A stretch of DNA of 64,000 nt from Solimicrobium sp043758755 (GTDB taxonomy: Bacteria; Pseudomonadota; Gammaproteobacteria; Burkholderiales; Burkholderiaceae_D): the NCBI GenBank assembly GCA_043758755.1, contig JAYVMW010000028.1:1-64000 (forward strand), read 5' to 3'. Every line of letters begins with the position of its first letter. Position 1 is the stretch's first letter. The position numbers and the translations under genes are program-made. Shown here piece by piece: positions 60,547 to 64,000 of the stretch. The notes under the pieces were generated by a model. It was given only the letters and a program-made list of their open reading frames with translations. It made no database searches and had not been told where the DNA came from.

Positions 60547-61989
60547 ATGCTTTTTAAGAAATCACCATCAATCCTGCTCGGTCTGACAATGGCGACGATG
60601 CTGGCCGCCTGCAGCGTCGGCCCCGATTACGTGCGCCCGACTGTGGTCGCAGACCTGCCAGCCAGTTTCAAAGAAAACTGGAAACCGGCCGAGCCGCAGG
60701 ACCAATCCATTCCGAGCGACTGGTGGCTGCTGTTTAACGATGCCAATCTGAATGCACTGATGACTCAGGTAGCTACCTCCAACCAGACGCTGGCACAGGC
60801 CCAGGCCAACTACCGCGCTGCCAGTGCACTGGTGGACAACGCCCGGGCTGCCTATTTGCCCAGTCTGTCTGCCAATGTCAGCAGAACCCGCAGCAGTGCA
60901 CAGCAGTTCGGTATCAACAACGCCAATTCAGGCGCTGTCAACGCCCTCAACTCGGCCAGTATCAACGCCAGCTGGGAAATCGATATTTGGGGTGCCGTGC
61001 GCCGTGCCGTGGAAGTGCAGGAAAACACCGCACTGGCCAGTTACGCCAACCTGCAGGCGATCCGGCTGAGCATGCAATCACAACTGGCGCAGAGTTATTT
61101 TCAGCTGCGCACACTGGACGCACAAAAGGAATTGCTGGAACGCAGCGTGGCAGAATATCAGCGCTCGCTCAAGCTGACCCAGAATCAATATAAATCCGGC
61201 GTCGTAGCCACCGACAGTGTGCTGCTGGCCGAAACCCAGTTAAAGAGTACCCAGGCTCAGGCACTGGATGCCGGCATCCTGCGCGCCCAGTATGAACACG
61301 CCATCGCCACGCTGATCGGCAAACCGGCCAGCACGTTTTCGATTGCCGTCATTCCGGTTGGTCAGGATGCCTACCTGCCGCAGTTGCCGGATGTACCGGT
61401 GGCGCTGCCTTCCAGTCTGCTCGAGCACCGCCCTGATGTGGCCGCCGCAGAACGTTCAGTCGCGTCAGCCAATGCCCAGATCGGCGTGACCAAAGCCGCC
61501 TTTTTCCCCAGCCTGACCATTAACGGCTCAGGTGGTTATCAGAGCAGTTCACTGGCCAGGTGGATTTCTTTACCGAACCGGGTCTGGTCGGTCGGCCCGG
61601 CCCTGGCTGAAACACTGTTTGATGGCGGTGCGAGAATCGCACTGAACAATCAAGCCATCGCCGCTTACGACGCCAGTGTGGCTGGCTACCGGCAAACCGT
61701 ACTGGGCGCGTTTCAGAACGTGGAAGACAATCTGGCCGCGCTGCGCATTCTGAAAGAGGAAGCGGTAGTGCAGAATGCCGCAGCCGTGGCGGCCAGAAAA
61801 GCGCTCGACGTCACCATGAACCAGTACAAGGCCGGCACCGTGAACTATCTGAATGTGGTCACAGCCCAGACCACGGCGCTGACCAACCAGCGTGCCGAAC
61901 TGACCATTACCAATTCACGCCTGATCGCCACGGTACAGTTGATTGCTGCGCTGGGTGGCGGCTGGCACGGGCTTGACATCAATCAATAA
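60547..61989 (+). CDS. RND outer-membrane lipoprotein factor (NodT/OprM family)
   Basis: A 480-residue TolC-like channel subunit. ATG 60547 follows CAGGAAAG. The lipobox is MLAACSVGPDYVRP, with Cys lipidated and the VGPDYxxP signature of the NodT family. Two OEP repeats are seen, with NQTLAQAQANYRAA and ASWEIDIWGAVRRAVEVQ in the first and HRPDVAAAERSVASANAQIG and FFPSLTINGSGGYQ in the second. It completes the tripartite pump with the preceding MdtABC-like proteins. Confidence 0.93.
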   Translation: MLFKKSPSILLGLTMATMLAACSVGPDYVRPTVVADLPASFKENWKPAEPQDQSIPSDWWLLFNDANLNALMTQVATSNQTLAQAQANYRAASALVDNARAAYLPSLSANVSRTRSSAQQFGINNANSGAVNALNSASINASWEIDIWGAVRRAVEVQENTALASYANLQAIRLSMQSQLAQSYFQLRTLDAQKELLERSVAEYQRSLKLTQNQYKSGVVATDSVLLAETQLKSTQAQALDAGILRAQYEHAIATLIGKPASTFSIAVIPVGQDAYLPQLPDVPVALPSSLLEHRPDVAAAERSVASANAQIGVTKAAFFPSLTINGSGGYQSSSLARWISLPNRVWSVGPALAETLFDGGARIALNNQAIAAYDASVAGYRQTVLGAFQNVEDNLAALRILKEEAVVQNAAAVAARKALDVTMNQYKAGTVNYLNVVTAQTTALTNQRAELTITNSRLIATVQLIAALGGGWHGLDINQ

Positions 61990-62004
61990 CTCAAAGGAGC
62001 TCCG

Positions 62005-62466
62005 ATGATGAAATTGCTGACTGCACTGATTACCTGCACTGCCCTGCTCATGGCCGGTTCGGCCTGTGCCCAGCAGGACAATTCTGCAGCACCTGAAGTG
62101 AGTTTGCCGGCCGAAGCTGCACCTGCGCTCGGCATCACCGAAATCCGCATCGGCACAGGTGCGCAGGCCGTCGATGGGGCCAGAGTCGGGGTGCATTACA
62201 CCGGCTGGCTGTATGACGCCAACGCGCCCAAATTTCACGGCAAAAAATTTGACAGCTCGGTTGATCGTGGTCGGCCGATATTTCTGGTGCTTGGTGAGCA
62301 TCGGGTGATACAGGGCTGGGAACAGGGTCTGCTGAATATGAAGGTGGGTGGCAGGCGCACGCTGGTAATACCTGCTGAGCTGGCTTATGGCACTACCGGC
62401 GTGCGCGGCTTGATTCCGCCGAATGCGACTTTGATATTTGAGGTGGAACTGGTGGCGGTGAATTAA
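62005..62466 (+). CDS. FKBP-type peptidyl-prolyl isomerase, exported
   Basis: A 153-residue periplasmic isomerase. Signal peptide of about 22 residues ending in ACAQ (a Cys at residue 21 might allow lipidation). The FKBP domain shows VHYTGWLYD, FDSSVDRGRPIFLVLG, VIQGWEQGLLNMKVGGRR and IPAELAYG, all active-site elements. The strong ribosome site AAAGGAG precedes two ATGs (62005 and 62008). It may be co-transcribed with the efflux genes, 15 bases after the upstream stop. Confidence 0.92.
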   Translation: MMKLLTALITCTALLMAGSACAQQDNSAAPEVSLPAEAAPALGITEIRIGTGAQAVDGARVGVHYTGWLYDANAPKFHGKKFDSSVDRGRPIFLVLGEHRVIQGWEQGLLNMKVGGRRTLVIPAELAYGTTGVRGLIPPNATLIFEVELVAVN

Positions 62467-62469
62467 AAC

Positions 62470-62498
62470 GGCTCAACCTGCGCAGTTCAGGTTGAGCC
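62470..62498 (+). terminator. Hairpin after the FKBP gene
   Basis: Perfect 11-base stem GGCTCAACCTG / CAGGTTGAGCC with a 7-base loop, 4 bases after the stop. The T-run is absent, so it may be a weak or Rho-assisted terminator shared with the convergent gene. Confidence 0.55.
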
Positions 62499-62519
62499 TT
62501 GTAGCCAGTCCAGTTGAAC

Positions 62520-64000
62520 TCAGGTAGTAGCGAAGTCAGATGGGACTGGCGGACGGGCGACAGCACCCAGCGCTGGCGCCTCCACGCTCCGATAAATGGC
62601 AGCGATCGGCAAAGGATAAATTGCCTTGGAAATCCAGTGACTTTGCAAAAATAATGAGAATTCTGACACACCGAACCAGATACCAACGCCCGTTCCACCC
62701 AACAACAATATGAATCCATACACCGGAAGCTGAACAACTGCAGCAACAAACAGTCCGACTTTTTCAAGCACGAATTTGACTGGCGTCCACGCGAGGTAAT
62801 ACAAGGCAGGCAGAGCAATTTTATTCCAGACAAACTTCAAACACTGCCCGAACTTGCCCGCAGCCCACGACACGGCTTTATACGCGGGATGCAAAACAAA
62901 ATGCCAGACGGCTTTACAGACCACATACACAACCTGGCCTGCAACGATACTGAGATGCCCACCAAACAACTGAGCCACAGCAAGCACGCTTTTGGCAGAC
63001 CATTCCCCAAAGGGACGTACCAGATGGTAATAAATCTTGCCACCAAGATAGCTGCAGGCATTGGCGCCCAGTGTATAGACGCCGTGCAAAAATTCCTTGA
63101 TACCGGTCCAGACAATGAGTCCCATCTGCTTTACCGCTACCGCCGCATGAGCGGCTACCCAGGCAAATCGCCTGCCCAAAACATTGCACAAACCGATTGC
63201 CACGTTCTGAACTACGAAACGCACGCATTGCAATATTGCCTTGACTGTCCAGGCCGCAACAGCAGAAACTGCATACAGCCCAGCGGCTATCCCATACGCC
63301 AATGTCGCGCCAGACAGGCCAACAAACTTTGCCAGCGGATTAAGCAGTAGAAATTTGGACGCCTGCCAAAGCGTTTTCCCAAACAGCGCCACGAGTTGCG
63401 CAGGCCAGGTCGCCGCCCACAAAATTCCCGCGCCGAATTTGTATAAAACATTGGCCGCGCCGATGAATATATTACATAAAATATTTTTGACTAAAAATTT
63501 TACGACCCAGGCGACAGGGCTCACTGCCCACAGGATACTTCTGGCCACTGTTTTAAAACCACGGATAAACGAATGCAGACAGTTGTCGTAAATTGGGCAG
63601 CTGCTTTTCCCTGGTTCGGAAATCAGATCTTCCATTTTGGGCCTGGAACATTCGGTAAAAAAGGGAATTGGCCCTTTAACAGCAGTTGCCAGACCGGCGC
63701 GCGCTTCGTCCAGCAACTCACATGACCAGCTTGGGATCTCAGCCTGCAAACAGGTGGAATTCCAAATTTCACTGCAGCAGGATTTAAAACTGTCCCAGCC
63801 TTTTTTGTACGCTTCGCCCCAAGGCAGCGGTGATGAGAAGTCGTCGCAGCCTGGCTCCCAATATTCCACGGGCGCCAACCAGCCCTGATCAAACTTGATG
63901 CTGTTCCAGCTGAGCTGTATTTCGCGCCGGTCTTCCTGATACTCCCCGACTCTGGTTGCAGAACCGTGGTATTTGGCGCTGAAATCACTCCAACGGGTTC
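62520..64000 (-). CDS. Large multi-pass membrane protein of unknown function (5' end beyond window)
   Basis: The minus-strand frame ending at 62520 stays open to the right edge; upstream of a possible TTG at 63878 it still reads sensibly (RWSDFSAKYHGSATRVGEYQ, EIQLSWNSIKFDQGW), so the true start is outside the window. At least 492 residues are visible. The first 170 are soluble-looking and Cys/Trp-rich (CCSEIWNSTC). From then on come about ten Trp/Ala/Val-rich hydrophobic segments of similar length, broken by short basic stretches, giving an apparent internal repeat (for example ARSILWAVSPVAWVVKFLVK; ATWPAQLVALFGKTLWQASK). No conserved family motif was recognised. Confidence 0.65.
   Translation of the reverse strand, partial: TRWSDFSAKYHGSATRVGEYQEDRREIQLSWNSIKFDQGWLAPVEYWEPGCDDFSSPLPWGEAYKKGWDSFKSCCSEIWNSTCLQAEIPSWSCELLDEARAGLATAVKGPIPFFTECSRPKMEDLISEPGKSSCPIYDNCLHSFIRGFKTVARSILWAVSPVAWVVKFLVKNILCNIFIGAANVLYKFGAGILWAATWPAQLVALFGKTLWQASKFLLLNPLAKFVGLSGATLAYGIAAGLYAVSAVAAWTVKAILQCVRFVVQNVAIGLCNVLGRRFAWVAAHAAVAVKQMGLIVWTGIKEFLHGVYTLGANACSYLGGKIYYHLVRPFGEWSAKSVLAVAQLFGGHLSIVAGQVVYVVCKAVWHFVLHPAYKAVSWAAGKFGQCLKFVWNKIALPALYYLAWTPVKFVLEKVGLFVAAVVQLPVYGFILLLGGTGVGIWFGVSEFSLFLQSHWISKAIYPLPIAAIYRSVEAPALGAVARPPVPSDFATT

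Overview
The window looks like a stretch of chromosome from a betaproteobacterium, probably of the order Burkholderiales and Oxalobacteraceae-like. The evidence is moderate GC content, the housekeeping order FmdB-DUF502-aspS-nudB-EEP-clsB, an overlapping mutL-miaA pair, a beta-proteobacterial fatty-acid oxidation block and a PEP-CTERM protein. The family placement is inference from gene content and order. No rRNA, tRNA or CRISPR array was found.

Layout. Positions 1-9,900 hold a cAMP/FecR module: a FecR-domain gene running off the left edge behind a consensus CRP-type site, a CHASE2 adenylate cyclase, a TPR/beta-barrel protein, a VanZ-like protein and a Crp/Fnr regulator. The module is interrupted at about 1.25-5.5 kb by a defence/addiction island with a Doc module whose toxin is frameshifted, two Fic proteins, an ISL3 transposase remnant and a HigBA-type toxin-antitoxin pair. 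Positions 9,900-15,900 are housekeeping genes. Positions 16,000-23,100 are a TetR-controlled beta-oxidation block (acyl-CoA dehydrogenase, FadN-type fusion, thiolase, enoyl-CoA hydratase). Positions 23,100-39,500 hold a TonB receptor, miaA/mutL, dedA, a Gln-rich lipoprotein, amiC/tsaE, queG, a two-component system divergent from an orphan TRAP binding protein, a candidate small RNA, and ogt-xerD-ybaK.

The most striking part is 39,511-50,017. Two divergent operons flank a 978-base intergenic region. The minus operon encodes a membrane-anchored FeS/FAD oxidoreductase, a b-type cytochrome-like membrane protein and a 24-heme c-type cytochrome. The plus operon encodes an NrfJ-like small protein, a second cytochrome with 21 heme motifs (two of them the unusual CX4CH form) and a 957-residue outer-membrane barrel protein with an AMIN-like/Pro-Ala/TPR N-terminus. 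Together they form a plausible complete electron conduit from cytoplasm to cell surface, resembling the porin-multiheme (PCC3-type) clusters known from iron-oxidising betaproteobacteria.

Positions 50,000-64,000 hold a YCII-like gene, a PEP-CTERM protein behind a near-consensus sigma-54 promoter, a snap-back MITE that supplies stop codons to both flanking convergent genes, gloA, a decayed methyltransferase, an MdtABC-type efflux operon with its outer-membrane factor (a REP doublet lies inside the operon), an FKBP isomerase, and a large unknown membrane protein running off the right edge.
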